64,000 nt of DNA from Novosphingobium taihuense (GCF_007830315.1 NZ_VLKJ01000002.1:432155-496154), one strand, 5' to 3'. Shown: positions 17,833 to 27,800, counted from the first letter of the stretch. Program-made: numbers and translations. The notes: generated by a model from the letters alone, not told the origin.

Positions 17833-19047
17833 GTGCTCAATATGGCGAAGACCATCGTCGAACGGCCAGCACACGTTCCGCCTGAACTGGTTGTTGACGC
17901 GGATATCTATGATCTGCCCGGCGGGGATCACGATCCCCACATGGCGTGGAAGGCGCTTGATATTCCGGGTAATCCCGGCTTCGTCTGGACCCCGCATAAT
18001 GGGGGGCACTGGATCGTAACGTCGGCTGACCTGCTTTGGGAGCTGTACCCTGATCTTGACCGGGTTTCGTGCAAGGACATCTCGATCCCGCCAAGCGAGA
18101 GCCCGCTGAAACTCATCCCTGCTGAATCGGATGAGCCGGAGCATCATTACTACCGCAAGATCGTGTTGCCCTTTGTGGGTCCCAAGGCCGTCCGTTCGCT
18201 GATGGTACAGGTTCGCGCGATGAGCGCCCAACTCATTGATGGCTTCCTGCATCGTGGCTCCTGCGAGTTCATGACCGAATTTGCGCGCCATGTGCCAATG
18301 CGCATCTTCCTGTCTCTGGTGAACCTGCCGGATTCGGACCGCGAATGGCTGGTTGACCTTGTGGACAGGGTCATTCGCCCCCAGTCTGAGGAAGATCGCA
18401 CCAGCAACACGTCGCGGATGGCAGCCTATCTGGGTGAGTGGATCGAGAAGCGGCGGAGCGCTCCAGGCAAAGATCTGCTCAGCGCAATCATTCACGCCAA
18501 GGTTGGTGATCGCCCGATGAACGAGCTTGAGGTGCTAGGGGAATGCATGGACGTTATGTTCGGCGGCCTCGACACCGTTGCGAGCATGATGGGCTTCATC
18601 ATGAACTTCCTCGCAACGCATCCGGACCATTACCGGACGCTTGTAGAAAGCCCCGAGCGCATTCCATTGGCAGTCGAGGAAATGCTCCGTCGGTTTGCCG
18701 TGGCCAATCCCGGTCGCCGGATTGTGCAGGATATCGAGCGCCAGGGTTACAGCATGAAGGCGGGTGACATGCTGGTGCTCGCCAGTTGCCTGCATGGTCT
18801 CGACGATGCGCGCTGGGGCAACGCGGCCACCGTTGATTTTGATCGCAAGCGTAGCACGCATTGCACATTCGGCACAGGCGTTCACAATTGCCCAGGTGCC
18901 GGACTTGCGCGCAGCGAGATCGCCATAATGCTCGAAGAATGGATTGCCCGCGTACCGGCCTTCGGACTTGATCCTGACCAGCGGGTGATCACGGCCAGCG
19001 GTGCTGTCAACGGGGTTGTCAAGCTACCGCTGATCTGGCCGTGCTGA
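17833..19047 (+). CDS. Cytochrome P450, CYP101-like (paralogue of 5497)
   Basis: Protein of 404 residues. It has NGGHWIVT, the I-helix GGLDTV, EEMLRR (E-x-x-R) and the heme loop FGTGVHNCPGAG with Cys353. Long stretches are identical or nearly so with the P450 at 5497. The GTG start has AAGGGGG 7 nt upstream; an internal ATG at 17842 would give an N-terminus of exactly the same length as the paralogue but is too far from that site. It needs a [2Fe-2S] ferredoxin. It probably hydroxylates a related substrate or another position of the same one. Confidence 0.92.
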   Translation: MLNMAKTIVERPAHVPPELVVDADIYDLPGGDHDPHMAWKALDIPGNPGFVWTPHNGGHWIVTSADLLWELYPDLDRVSCKDISIPPSESPLKLIPAESDEPEHHYYRKIVLPFVGPKAVRSLMVQVRAMSAQLIDGFLHRGSCEFMTEFARHVPMRIFLSLVNLPDSDREWLVDLVDRVIRPQSEEDRTSNTSRMAAYLGEWIEKRRSAPGKDLLSAIIHAKVGDRPMNELEVLGECMDVMFGGLDTVASMMGFIMNFLATHPDHYRTLVESPERIPLAVEEMLRRFAVANPGRRIVQDIERQGYSMKAGDMLVLASCLHGLDDARWGNAATVDFDRKRSTHCTFGTGVHNCPGAGLARSEIAIMLEEWIARVPAFGLDPDQRVITASGAVNGVVKLPLIWPC

Positions 19048-19090
19048 CTATGGCGCAGCCCTAGCCTCCAAGGGCGCACTGGGAAATTCC

Positions 19091-20341
19091 ATGAGTAAAG
19101 CTCTCCGCATTTCCGATTTTGACGATCCTACTTTCGATCCGTCTAGGACGTTCGATCAAGCAGCCGGTCTGTTCGAGATCGAAGATCCATGGCCCCGCTT
19201 TCATGAACTGGCCGCCCGCGGGCCGGTTCAGGTGGGCTCGCTGCGCGAAGCGTTTGGCCTTGAGGAATTCAGTCTCTGGTCCGATCTGCCAAGCTATATG
19301 GTGTTCGGGGCGGAGGCGGTAACCAAGGCCTACTTGAAAGCGCCGACCTTCTCGAACGAGATCATGATGCGCGTCTACACCGATTCCTTCGGGGCATCGA
19401 TCAATGGAATGGATGCGCCCGAACACACTCGGTATCGGCGGCTGTTCCAGCAGGCCTTCATGCCGGCTCAGGTGCTGAAATGGGGTGCCCATCTCGTCCC
19501 TGAAGTGGTCAATCGCCTCATCGATAGCTTCGCAGGCACAGGCAAGGCTGAGCTGGTACGCGATTTCACCAGTCGCTATCCGTTTGATGTGGTCTATGCA
19601 CAGCTAGGCCTTCCGCCTGAAGAAGGGGCGGTGTTCCAAAAGTTGGCAGTGGGTCTGATGTGTATCCTTGTCGACTATCCACACGCCGTCGAAGCCTCTC
19701 GCAAGATGGGTGATTACTTGCTGACGCTTCTGCACGAGAGGCGCTCGATCAAGTCCGACGACATCGTGACTATGCTGGCGCAGGCCGAAGTAGGCGGAGA
19801 ACGCCTACCTGACGATATCGCAGTGTCGTTCCTGAGACAGCTCCTCAATGCGTCGGGTGATACGACCTATCGCGGCACAAGTTCGCTGCTCGTCGGGCTC
19901 CTTACGAATCCGGATCAGCTGGAGGCGGTTCGCGCTGACCGCTCATTGATCGATCAGGCGATTGACGAGGCACTGCGCTGGGATGGTCCACTGACCGCAA
20001 TGACCCGGCAGACACTTTCCGACGTGGAACTGATGGGGGTCACCATTCCCGCCGGTTCCAAGGTCGATATTGTTCAGGCGAGCCTGAACCGTGACCCCTC
20101 ACGTTATCCTGACCCGGACAAGTTCGACATCTTCCGGGAACGCAAACGCCATTCTGCTTTCGCTCTTGGGCCGCATGTTTGCATAGGGCAGCACCTTGCC
20201 CGTATCGAGATGGATCGTGCTGTTAATGCCCTGCTTGATCGCTTGCCCAACTTGCGGCTCGATCCGGATTACCCGCCACCGCAGATCGTCGGCTTCAATT
20301 CTCGCGCGCCGCTTGAGCTCAGGGTACTTTTCGACGCCTGA
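19091..20341 (+). CDS. Cytochrome P450 of a different family
   Basis: Protein of 416 residues. The I-helix motif is SGDTTYRG, E-x-x-R is DEALRW, and the heme loop is FALGPHVCIGQH with Cys364. It lacks the NGGHW and GGLDTV segments of the CYP101-like enzymes in this window and is closer to soluble bacterial P450s with the GDTT motif. The ATG follows GGGA. It is the last gene of the operon and converges on the KstD-like gene. I cannot assign the CYP family from sequence alone. Confidence 0.92.
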   Translation: MSKALRISDFDDPTFDPSRTFDQAAGLFEIEDPWPRFHELAARGPVQVGSLREAFGLEEFSLWSDLPSYMVFGAEAVTKAYLKAPTFSNEIMMRVYTDSFGASINGMDAPEHTRYRRLFQQAFMPAQVLKWGAHLVPEVVNRLIDSFAGTGKAELVRDFTSRYPFDVVYAQLGLPPEEGAVFQKLAVGLMCILVDYPHAVEASRKMGDYLLTLLHERRSIKSDDIVTMLAQAEVGGERLPDDIAVSFLRQLLNASGDTTYRGTSSLLVGLLTNPDQLEAVRADRSLIDQAIDEALRWDGPLTAMTRQTLSDVELMGVTIPAGSKVDIVQASLNRDPSRYPDPDKFDIFRERKRHSAFALGPHVCIGQHLARIEMDRAVNALLDRLPNLRLDPDYPPPQIVGFNSRAPLELRVLFDA

Positions 20342-20415
20342 TCCTGGTACCGTGTGAGCGCGGCAGCAGGCGCGGCGCAAGGAGCTCGGCCATAAAGTCG
20401 GCACCTTCCGCCGCT

Positions 20416-22140
20416 TCAAGGCACGCTGTTATGAGCCTTTGCGACAGCGTCCTTTGCAGCGATGTATCCAAAGGTAAAAGCGGGCGAAATGCTTGCTCCA
20501 GGTCCAGGATAAGATCGGCCCATTACAGAGGAAGTGCAGTTTCCGGTGGCGTAAAGGCCATCGATGATCGAGCCATCCGCGCGAAGGACCCGAGCCTTTT
20601 CATCAGTGACCACACCGCCGAACGTGCCCACATCACCCGGGTAAATGCGCGTTGCGTAGAAAGGGCCCTTGGCGATTGAGCCGACGCAAGGGTTGGGTTT
20701 GTGCGTGGGATCGCCGCGGAAGCGGTCATATTGACGTTCGCCCTTGTGAAACTCCTCGTCTATGCCGGTCTCTGCAAAACGGTTGTAGCGTTCTACCTGC
20801 GCTCCAAGTCCGACTGGATCAATCCCAGCCTTACGCGCCAGTTCATCGATCGTGTCGGCCATTATCAGGAAACCTGATTCAAGCCATTTCTTGATCGGTT
20901 TGGTGCCGGGCATCAGCGTTCCGTAGGCATAGCTCTTCATGGCGCGGTCGTCGAAAACAGCAAACGCGGGTACGGCATGGTTGTTGTACATGGCTTCGCC
21001 CAGTTCCATGTATGAACTGGCCTCGTTCACAAAGCGCCGCCCGGTCTTGTCGACCCACATGTAGTGTGGAATCGCAACCTCACCGACATGCATGAATGGG
21101 TATTCGTTGCCTTGCTTGTCGATCGCGCCGGCAGGCAGCGATCCATCGGGATTGAGCGACGTCGGAACCCAGACGGCCATATCAAGGTTTTCGGTATCGG
21201 CGCCGAGGCGGATCATCTCCTCAATCATTTCTCCTGTGTCGCCAGGATTGGCATTGGTCCATGTATTGCTGATCGGATGACGCTGGTACTTCTGGCGCAT
21301 CGCATCGTTGCGCGAAAACCCGCCAACGTTCATCAATATTCCGAAACGGCTGCGGACCGTGGTCCGCGCGCCGTTATAGATACCTTCAACAGCAACCACT
21401 TGCCCGTTTTCTTCGACGAGACGGTCGGTTGCAAACCCGCCAAAAAGGGGAATGCCGCGCTTGAGAGTCATTTCCAGCATGCGACCTTGGATCGCGCTGC
21501 CGTGCGCGTGAACCCGTCGTCCCAGCAGCTTGTTCTTGGCAATTGCCAGCGCCAGCCGGGCCATGATTCCCTTGGCCTCCCAGGTCTTCTTGAACATGAG
21601 CATCCGGATCAGCGGTAGCGACGGGAAGGGAATTCCGTTGAAACCCATATAGCGGGAAAGTTTTTCCTCCCACGGACCAAGCTTGCGAATGTCGTAAGGG
21701 ACCGCTGTCAAGGACCGGCCACGCGGTTGCCCACCATCGCGATCATCATAGTAGTCCGACCAGCCATCTGGGTATTCGAACTGCATACCCTGTTCTTCGA
21801 GGAATCGGATCATTTCCGGTGCCTCGTCGAGGAACGCCTTTCTGCGTTGCGGCGTCGTTCCCTTGCCAACGAAGTCGACCGTTGCATCCATGTAGCGCTC
21901 TGCCAGCTCCCGCGTGTCCTGCACGCCGAACCGCTTGATGATGTGGTTGTTCGGAACCCACCAGACGCCTCCTGAGAAGCCGGTCGAGCCACCGAATTTA
22001 TCCCGCTTTTCAAGTATGACGGGCTTAAGACCGGCAAGTTGGGCAAGGATCGCTGCGACCATGGAGCCACCGCCACTGCCGACAATCACGAAATCATATT
22101 CTGGCTCTAGAACGAACGATTCTGGTGGCGGCAGCTTCAC
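20416..22140 (-). CDS. FAD-binding dehydrogenase, 3-ketosteroid-delta1-dehydrogenase-like
   Basis: Protein of 574 residues. It has FAD fold VIVGSGGGSMVAAILA near residue 18, EKRDKFGGSTGFSGGVWW as in KstD proteins, and near the C-terminus GRSYPGPGASISPAFTFG, which carries the Tyr and Gly that in KstD bind the substrate carbonyl. It uses a GTG start with GGAGAG about 7 nt upstream. Known relatives introduce a C=C next to a ring ketone. It is the last gene of a six-gene minus operon with an OYE, CoA ligase and acyl-CoA dehydrogenase-like enzyme. It probably desaturates a cyclic ketone; a true steroid substrate is not established. Confidence 0.85.
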   Translation of the reverse strand: MKLPPPESFVLEPEYDFVIVGSGGGSMVAAILAQLAGLKPVILEKRDKFGGSTGFSGGVWWVPNNHIIKRFGVQDTRELAERYMDATVDFVGKGTTPQRRKAFLDEAPEMIRFLEEQGMQFEYPDGWSDYYDDRDGGQPRGRSLTAVPYDIRKLGPWEEKLSRYMGFNGIPFPSLPLIRMLMFKKTWEAKGIMARLALAIAKNKLLGRRVHAHGSAIQGRMLEMTLKRGIPLFGGFATDRLVEENGQVVAVEGIYNGARTTVRSRFGILMNVGGFSRNDAMRQKYQRHPISNTWTNANPGDTGEMIEEMIRLGADTENLDMAVWVPTSLNPDGSLPAGAIDKQGNEYPFMHVGEVAIPHYMWVDKTGRRFVNEASSYMELGEAMYNNHAVPAFAVFDDRAMKSYAYGTLMPGTKPIKKWLESGFLIMADTIDELARKAGIDPVGLGAQVERYNRFAETGIDEEFHKGERQYDRFRGDPTHKPNPCVGSIAKGPFYATRIYPGDVGTFGGVVTDEKARVLRADGSIIDGLYATGNCTSSVMGRSYPGPGASISPAFTFGYIAAKDAVAKAHNSVP

Positions 22141-22254
22141 GACAGGCTCTCCGGTATGATTTTGCAGAATGGTTAGGCCTCGCTCTATGCAGGCGCAACA
22201 AGCGTGGCAGCAGGCCCCCAGGTCATCAGCGGCGTGATGGCAAAGGCGTATCTG

Positions 22255-24318
22255 CTATTCTATGGTTGCGGCGACATCGGCGGCATCCTTCATCGCCTGG
22301 GCAATGTATCCCACGCCCCTGCAATCGCCCACTGCATGCGTCTCGAACCCGGCTGCACGCAATTGCGTGACGAGCGAAAGATCCTCGGTTGCGCCCTTGG
22401 CAAGGATGACATTGTCAGCAGCAAAGGCCCTGTTGACGCCCTCACGGTCTGTGCAATGTACGTCCTTCTCATGGATGGTGATAGCATGCACGCCGGGCAC
22501 CATGACGACACCCATTGTCTCTAGTTCGTCAAGAATGGCACCTCGACGCAACGGCGCCAGTCCGACGCCGAACTTTGCGGTGTCGTCAACGACAGTTACA
22601 GAACGGCCACGGTGGGCAAGAAACTCGGCGAGTTCCAATCCGACCAGATCACCGCCGATGATCACGATTTGCTTACCCAGAGGCATCCAAATGCGGCTGG
22701 CTCTCCGGATTAACTGAGGTGAACCAATCAGGCCAAGCTTTCGGCCCGACGCCATCAGCGCCCGCGTTGCAAGAGAAAATCTGGTAATGCTGTCAGCATT
22801 GCCTGGCTCCCCTAACAGTAACTCTCGCAGGTCGTTGCCATCGAAAACATGTGATAGGTGAGCCCCGGAGATCGCGGGGCGATCGCGGGCTGCACCCGTG
22901 GCCACGATCACGACATCAGGTTCCAATGTCTTGATCGCATCAAGGCTTGCCTTGCTGCCAAGCTGGACGTCAACGGCGCCTTTGGACAGCTGCCGCTTTA
23001 ACCAGGCAACAAGGCGGCCATTCGGCTCATATGCAATGGCGGCAATCAGTGCCGTTCCGCCCAATTGCCCTGACGCTTCAAGCAGGGTCACCCGATGCCC
23101 CGCCTTATCGAGCAGGCGGGCAGTCTCCATCCCTCCCGGGCCGCCGCCAACGACGACCACCTTGCGGGAAGATTTGGTGGGAGAATGCGTAACGAGTGAT
23201 TCTCGGCCGGTCATGCCGTTTGCAGCACACCGGACATGGCGATCGAGCGCAATTTCAGAGAGACACAGAAAGCAGTAGATGCATGGCCTGATTTCGTCAG
23301 GTGTCCCGGCGACGACCTTATTCGGCAGATCGGGGTCAGCCAGAAGCTTTCGCCCCATTCCGATGAAATCAGCTTTGCCTGCGGCCAGCAGATCGTTGGC
23401 AACATCTATTTCGAGCCTGCCTGCTGCGATCACGGGAACGCTGACAGCTTCCCTCACCTTGGAGGCATAGCTCGCGTAGTTCGCCGGGTTCATTGGAGCA
23501 GAGCCACTGACCAGGCCCTTCCCGCGAGCGCTACCGCTGAAGGAACTTGCCGTGATCGCGTCAACGCCGGCACGCTGTGCAAGCTGTGCGACGATACATG
23601 CATCGTCCACAGTGAAACCGTTCTCGATATTGAATTCTACAACGTTGAACTTGGCCCACAGTGGAAAATCTCGGCCAATCGCCTGCCGTATGGCTGAGAT
23701 AATTTCGACAAGGAAGCGAGCACGGTTCTCAACCGACCCCCCGTACTCGTCCGTCCGGCTGTTGGTTGCTGGAGACAGGAAGCTCCGGATCAGAAATCCG
23801 TGCGCAGCATGGAGTTCGATACCGTCAAATCCCGCCTCGACTGCACGCCTTGCCGCGTCGGCAAACTGCCTGACGACAAGTGCGATATCAGCCTTGTCCA
23901 TGATCCTGAACGTGGGCGCGTGGGTGATCCGACCAAACGGGGACTCCTCGATCTCGTCATCGAACAGCAAGCCGGACAGAACGCTTGACGACGGCGTTGG
24001 TGGAGAGGGGGTCAAAAGCGGGCGACCATCTATCATGTCCCCGGTCGAGGACGGACCGCCATGCTGAAGTTGCGCGGCGATCTTTGCACCATGGGACTGC
24101 ACCGCCCTTGTCACTCGTCGTAGCCCCGGAATGAAACGGTCTTCCGAGATGCCAACCTGGTTGCGCATGACCAGGCCATGCGGATAAGCAACTCCGATTG
24201 CCCCCATATTCACCAGTGCCGCGCCGCCGCGGGCACGGGCTTCGTAGAAGGAAAGGGTTCGGTCGCCACATTGACCATCTGGCTCGGCATGGTTGGAACC
24301 CATTGCCGTCTGGAACAT
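22255..24318 (-). CDS. NADH:flavin oxidoreductase, 2,4-dienoyl-CoA reductase-like (OYE + Fe-S + FAD/NAD domains)
   Basis: At least 687 residues. The OYE barrel has HAAHGFLIRSFLSP, then comes a cysteine-rich [4Fe-4S] linker (CIYCFLCL...C) and two nucleotide-binding folds (VVVGGGPGGMETA; IIGGDLVGLELAE). The first ATG (24318) falls inside the family: upstream, in frame and before a stop at 24400-24402, the sequence encodes LASPGRIGTLELRNRM, the standard OYE beginning. No ATG, GTG or TTG lies in that stretch, so the true start is non-canonical or the gene carries a frameshift near 24380. It reduces conjugated C=C bonds of enones or dienoyl-CoA. Confidence 0.85.
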   Translation of the reverse strand: MFQTAMGSNHAEPDGQCGDRTLSFYEARARGGAALVNMGAIGVAYPHGLVMRNQVGISEDRFIPGLRRVTRAVQSHGAKIAAQLQHGGPSSTGDMIDGRPLLTPSPPTPSSSVLSGLLFDDEIEESPFGRITHAPTFRIMDKADIALVVRQFADAARRAVEAGFDGIELHAAHGFLIRSFLSPATNSRTDEYGGSVENRARFLVEIISAIRQAIGRDFPLWAKFNVVEFNIENGFTVDDACIVAQLAQRAGVDAITASSFSGSARGKGLVSGSAPMNPANYASYASKVREAVSVPVIAAGRLEIDVANDLLAAGKADFIGMGRKLLADPDLPNKVVAGTPDEIRPCIYCFLCLSEIALDRHVRCAANGMTGRESLVTHSPTKSSRKVVVVGGGPGGMETARLLDKAGHRVTLLEASGQLGGTALIAAIAYEPNGRLVAWLKRQLSKGAVDVQLGSKASLDAIKTLEPDVVIVATGAARDRPAISGAHLSHVFDGNDLRELLLGEPGNADSITRFSLATRALMASGRKLGLIGSPQLIRRASRIWMPLGKQIVIIGGDLVGLELAEFLAHRGRSVTVVDDTAKFGVGLAPLRRGAILDELETMGVVMVPGVHAITIHEKDVHCTDREGVNRAFAADNVILAKGATEDLSLVTQLRAAGFETHAVGDCRGVGYIAQAMKDAADVAATIE

Positions 24319-24449
24319 GCGATTACGCAGTTCCAGCGTCCCGATCCGGCCGGGGGAGGCAAGATTGACCGTGTTATCGATCGCCGGTCTCGCTGAGTAT
24401 CAAACTCGTGGAACCCATCCATCGCGATTGTTCAAGGTGCCGGGTCATC

Positions 24450-24839
24450 TCAATCAAGCCTGACACCGTGGTAGCAGCATAGCTTGTTGCCGTCTGGATC
24501 TCTGAGGTACGCACCGAATGCACCGTTTGCACGCGGCTTCGGCTCGGGTTTCCCTTCGCATGTCCCGCCGTTTGCGATGCCCGCAGCATGCCAAGCTGCG
24601 ACCTGCTCGTCGCTATCGGCCGCGAACATGATCGTTCCGCCATTGGCATAGGTAGCCGGCTCGCCATTGCGCGCGACACCTACTGCAAAGCTGGGGCCAC
24701 CCGGAATGCTGTACATGAGAAACGGGGGATCGAACTGTCCCGACGAAGGCGGCAGGCCCAGTATCCCGAATGTCTCGTCATAGAAGGCGCGCGCCTTTTC
24801 GAGATCGTTGGTTCCAAGCCTTAGATACACAAGTTGCAT
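24450..24839 (-). CDS. VOC (glyoxalase/extradiol-fold) protein
   Basis: Protein of 129 residues, one VOC module pair. It has YLRLGTNDLEKARAFYDETF at the start and DPDGNKLCCYH at the end, the beta-alpha-beta-beta-beta signature. The usual first metal-ligand His of strand 1 is not present (LRLG), so metal dependence is uncertain. The start ATG has AAGGA 8 nt upstream. It lies 53 bp before the CoA-ligase gene's end, inside the minus operon. Function unknown; lyase, epimerase or binding roles are all possible. Confidence 0.8.
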   Translation of the reverse strand: MQLVYLRLGTNDLEKARAFYDETFGILGLPPSSGQFDPPFLMYSIPGGPSFAVGVARNGEPATYANGGTIMFAADSDEQVAAWHAAGIANGGTCEGKPEPKPRANGAFGAYLRDPDGNKLCCYHGVRLD

Positions 24840-24892
24840 CCGTCATTCCTTCGCAGACGTACTTGGGAGACTTTGAAATGGCGGCTTCCAGC

Positions 24893-26431
24893 TCAATGGA
24901 GTGACGATGCGTCTGCTTCACCTCTCTCCAGCGCTTCTACAGCATTCAGAACGTTCAATCGGGTCACTTTGCCGACCGGATTGATTGGCATGCTTGGCAG
25001 GGTATGAATTGCCTTGGGCGCGCGGACCGAACCGAGTGCCTCCTTGGCAAAACTGACGAGTTCTTCCGGAGTTGTCTTACTGCCGTCGGCCAGGACAACT
25101 GCTGCCTCCACGCGTTGGCCCCAATAATCATCGGGCCTCGCAATCACGGCCACGTTAAGCACATCCGGATGGGTCGACAGGCAAGCTTCAACGTCTCCAG
25201 GATAGACATTGAAACCACCGGTTATGATTACGTCGCGCAATCGATCCTTGAGAAACAGATATCCGCGCTCATCGAATAGTCCGAGATCCCCGGTGTGCAG
25301 CCAACCGTCGACGATAGTTTGCTCAGTCAAGTCAGGGCGATTCAAATATCCCCGCATCACAAGATCGCCACGCACGACCACTTCACCAAGTTGCCCGGCG
25401 GGAAGTAGCGTGCCGTCCGGTCCCATGACCTGCACGTCGTTGTAGGGGCATGGCCTTCCGACGGATTCGATGTTTGCACTATCCGCTAATTCACTGGCCG
25501 TTATGGCAGTGATCATCGTGGGAGCTTCGGTCTGACCGTAAATCGCCGCAACGGTTGGTCCGAAGACTTCTTGCGCCTGACGGATTCTGGCTGCCGGCAT
25601 CGGAGCGGCCCCATAGATGAGGTGCTTGAACTGAGTATAGCGTAAACCTGTCGCGATTGCGTGGTCGACCAGCGAGTAAATGAGAGTAGGCGGCATGAAG
25701 CTTGCGGTGATGCCTTCACGGATAATCACTTCAGAGATGGCCGGTGCTTTCGCGCCATCGACGAGCACAATTGATCCGCCTGATGCGAGAATCGGCATCA
25801 GGAAAGTGCCTGCCCCGTGTGTCAAAGGAGCAACTACCAGCATGCGATCATGCTCATTGAACCCGAACGTGGTCAACATGCTGGCGATGCAACTCATGAA
25901 GGCGCGGTAGGGCTGGAGCACACCCTTTGGATTGCCCGTAGTACCACCGGTGAACTTGATCGCCGCAATCTCGTCGACGAGATGCGCGATATCCGCAGGC
26001 CGACGACCACGATGGGTTTCGCAAATCTCTGTCAGGCTCTCGATTCCCGTTCGCGCCTGCCCTGCCATCAGGATCATGGCGCAATTGGAATCGGCAAAGA
26101 GCGGGATGAAATCATCGTCCGCAGCTATCAATGAAAGGTCTGCGGCTGTGGCAATCCCTGTGAGTTCGGCTCGCGAATTGCGTGGGTTCAGTGGAACCCA
26201 CACATGACCAGATGCAAAGATGCCGAGCATCATGACCACATGATACCAGTTGTTATGTCCGCAGACGCCAATGCGGGTCTGCGGTTCCGGGAACCGCTCC
26301 TGCAGATAAGTGGCTATTGCATCAACACGAGTAGCAAGTTCACGATAAGATAATCGCACAGATCCATCGGCCAAGGCTTCTCGTTCCGGGTTCAGACGCA
26401 GCCCCCGGTAAATCATCTGAACTGGCAGCAT
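24893..26431 (-). CDS. Acyl-CoA synthetase (AMP-forming CoA ligase)
   Basis: Protein of 512 residues of the ANL superfamily. The AMP-binding P-loop is TGGTTGNPKG (about 165-174), the A5 motif is AIYGQTEAP, GWLHTGDLG is the hinge region, and the C-terminal catalytic Lys is in NPVGKVTRLN. It converts a free carboxylic acid to its CoA thioester with ATP. Together with the acyl-CoA dehydrogenase-like, OYE and SDR genes of the same operon it starts a CoA-dependent degradation branch. Confidence 0.9.
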   Translation of the reverse strand: MLPVQMIYRGLRLNPEREALADGSVRLSYRELATRVDAIATYLQERFPEPQTRIGVCGHNNWYHVVMMLGIFASGHVWVPLNPRNSRAELTGIATAADLSLIAADDDFIPLFADSNCAMILMAGQARTGIESLTEICETHRGRRPADIAHLVDEIAAIKFTGGTTGNPKGVLQPYRAFMSCIASMLTTFGFNEHDRMLVVAPLTHGAGTFLMPILASGGSIVLVDGAKAPAISEVIIREGITASFMPPTLIYSLVDHAIATGLRYTQFKHLIYGAAPMPAARIRQAQEVFGPTVAAIYGQTEAPTMITAITASELADSANIESVGRPCPYNDVQVMGPDGTLLPAGQLGEVVVRGDLVMRGYLNRPDLTEQTIVDGWLHTGDLGLFDERGYLFLKDRLRDVIITGGFNVYPGDVEACLSTHPDVLNVAVIARPDDYWGQRVEAAVVLADGSKTTPEELVSFAKEALGSVRAPKAIHTLPSMPINPVGKVTRLNVLNAVEALERGEADASSLH

Positions 26432-26530
26432 CTGTCTTCACCCCGAAAACTCTGTCCCATTCGACAGCTTCCAGCCCTGTTCCCTAACCGGGATACACAT
26501 GGGACCATCGCCGTGCTTCAGGCTTTGCAA

Positions 26531-27748
26531 TCAATTGGCATCGACAAGCCCGCGCGGTGTCCAACGCTTTCCTTCAGCCAGCCCCAACAGATCTGTGCCG
26601 GCGTCACGCAACGAGTTGTTTGAGACCACGAGGTGTTGGGTTGCCGAGAATGTGTCACGCAAGGTACGCTCAAGAGTACCCTTGCGGAGGCCGACGCCGC
26701 CGCTAGCACGATGCGCGAAAATGGAGTTTTCCATCATGGCAGTGGTGGCATGGCTCAACGCCAGTCGGGCCCATGTGAACTGTCTCACCTGAACGGCTTC
26801 GCCTCTGCTGACAGTTTCGCTAATGTCGTTCCAGACATCAAATGCGAGCGCGCGAGCCGCACGGAGCTTGGCCTCGGCTGAAGCGAAATCCTCTTTAAAA
26901 GAATCGGAACCACCAAGGTTGGCCAGTGCCGACGGACGACCAGATGGCGCATTCACGAGCGCTGCCAGTTCATCCAGCACGCGTCGACCATGTCCCAGCG
27001 CCACGCCTGTGTGGCCAAGGGCGCTGAAACCGACAACGCCGATCCGGTAACTGTCGCCCCCACGCTTCCCGACGAGTTCGGAAGGCGGATGGGTATGATC
27101 GTCGGGAATGAACACGTCGGTGACCGAATAGTCTATGCTGCCGGTCGCTCTCAGCCCCAGGACATCCCAATTACCCTTCTTTTCCACTTCATGCGCGGGG
27201 ATCAGGAAGGTTCGAGCTTCAGGCGCGTTGGTGCCAGGCACCAGTTTCGGCTTGCCTCCTTCAGTCACGATTGCGCCCGCATGGAAATAATCGCAATGGA
27301 GGCAGCCGCTGCCGTAGGTCCAATGGCCGGTAAGGCGGTATCCGCCATCAACGACCTCAGCCTTGCCGGTAGGTGCACCAGCGCCCGCGATGATGGGGCG
27401 AGATTTGCCGAAGATATCCTGAAAGCCTGCGTCGGAAAGAAATGCAGCCGCCGCCGCCGTTGCCACGTTGGCTGCCATGACGACCCAGCCAGTCGCAATA
27501 TCGGCTTTGCAAAGCTCCTCGACAACCGAGAGTACCTGAACGGGATTTGCGTTCAGCCCGCCCACGGATTCGGGAACCATCATGCTGAAGAAGCCGGCCT
27601 CGTGAAGCGCCGATATTGATTGGTCGCTGACTCGTCCATTGGCGTCGTTCTCTTCGCCCTTGCTCGCGATCTGCGGAGCAAGACGTTTGGCTTCGACAAG
27701 CAATGGGAAGTCGGCGCGAGAGATGCTTGCGATCTTTTCGTGAATCAT
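26531..27748 (-). CDS. Acyl-CoA dehydrogenase-fold flavoprotein (group D monooxygenase-like)
   Basis: Protein of 405 residues. The N-terminal helical domain has MVPESVGGLNANP, the middle beta domain GHWTYGSGCLHCDYFHAG and GLRATGSIDY, and the C-terminal helices follow. These features fit acyl-CoA dehydrogenase-like enzymes of the HpaB/DszC/HsaA type (Acyl-CoA_dh_2) rather than classical beta-oxidation dehydrogenases; the usual catalytic Glu cannot be identified by eye. The ATG at 27748 is preferred over 27820, which would overlap the SDR gene. It could be a flavin-dependent monooxygenase or a dehydrogenase. No flavin reductase is adjacent, though the quinone reductase at 28853 might serve. Confidence 0.82.
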   Translation of the reverse strand: MIHEKIASISRADFPLLVEAKRLAPQIASKGEENDANGRVSDQSISALHEAGFFSMMVPESVGGLNANPVQVLSVVEELCKADIATGWVVMAANVATAAAAAFLSDAGFQDIFGKSRPIIAGAGAPTGKAEVVDGGYRLTGHWTYGSGCLHCDYFHAGAIVTEGGKPKLVPGTNAPEARTFLIPAHEVEKKGNWDVLGLRATGSIDYSVTDVFIPDDHTHPPSELVGKRGGDSYRIGVVGFSALGHTGVALGHGRRVLDELAALVNAPSGRPSALANLGGSDSFKEDFASAEAKLRAARALAFDVWNDISETVSRGEAVQVRQFTWARLALSHATTAMMENSIFAHRASGGVGLRKGTLERTLRDTFSATQHLVVSNNSLRDAGTDLLGLAEGKRWTPRGLVDAN

Positions 27749-27800
27749 GGTCAACGATCCTGGATCGGAGGGATACGAAGCAGGCAATGTGGGGATTTGG

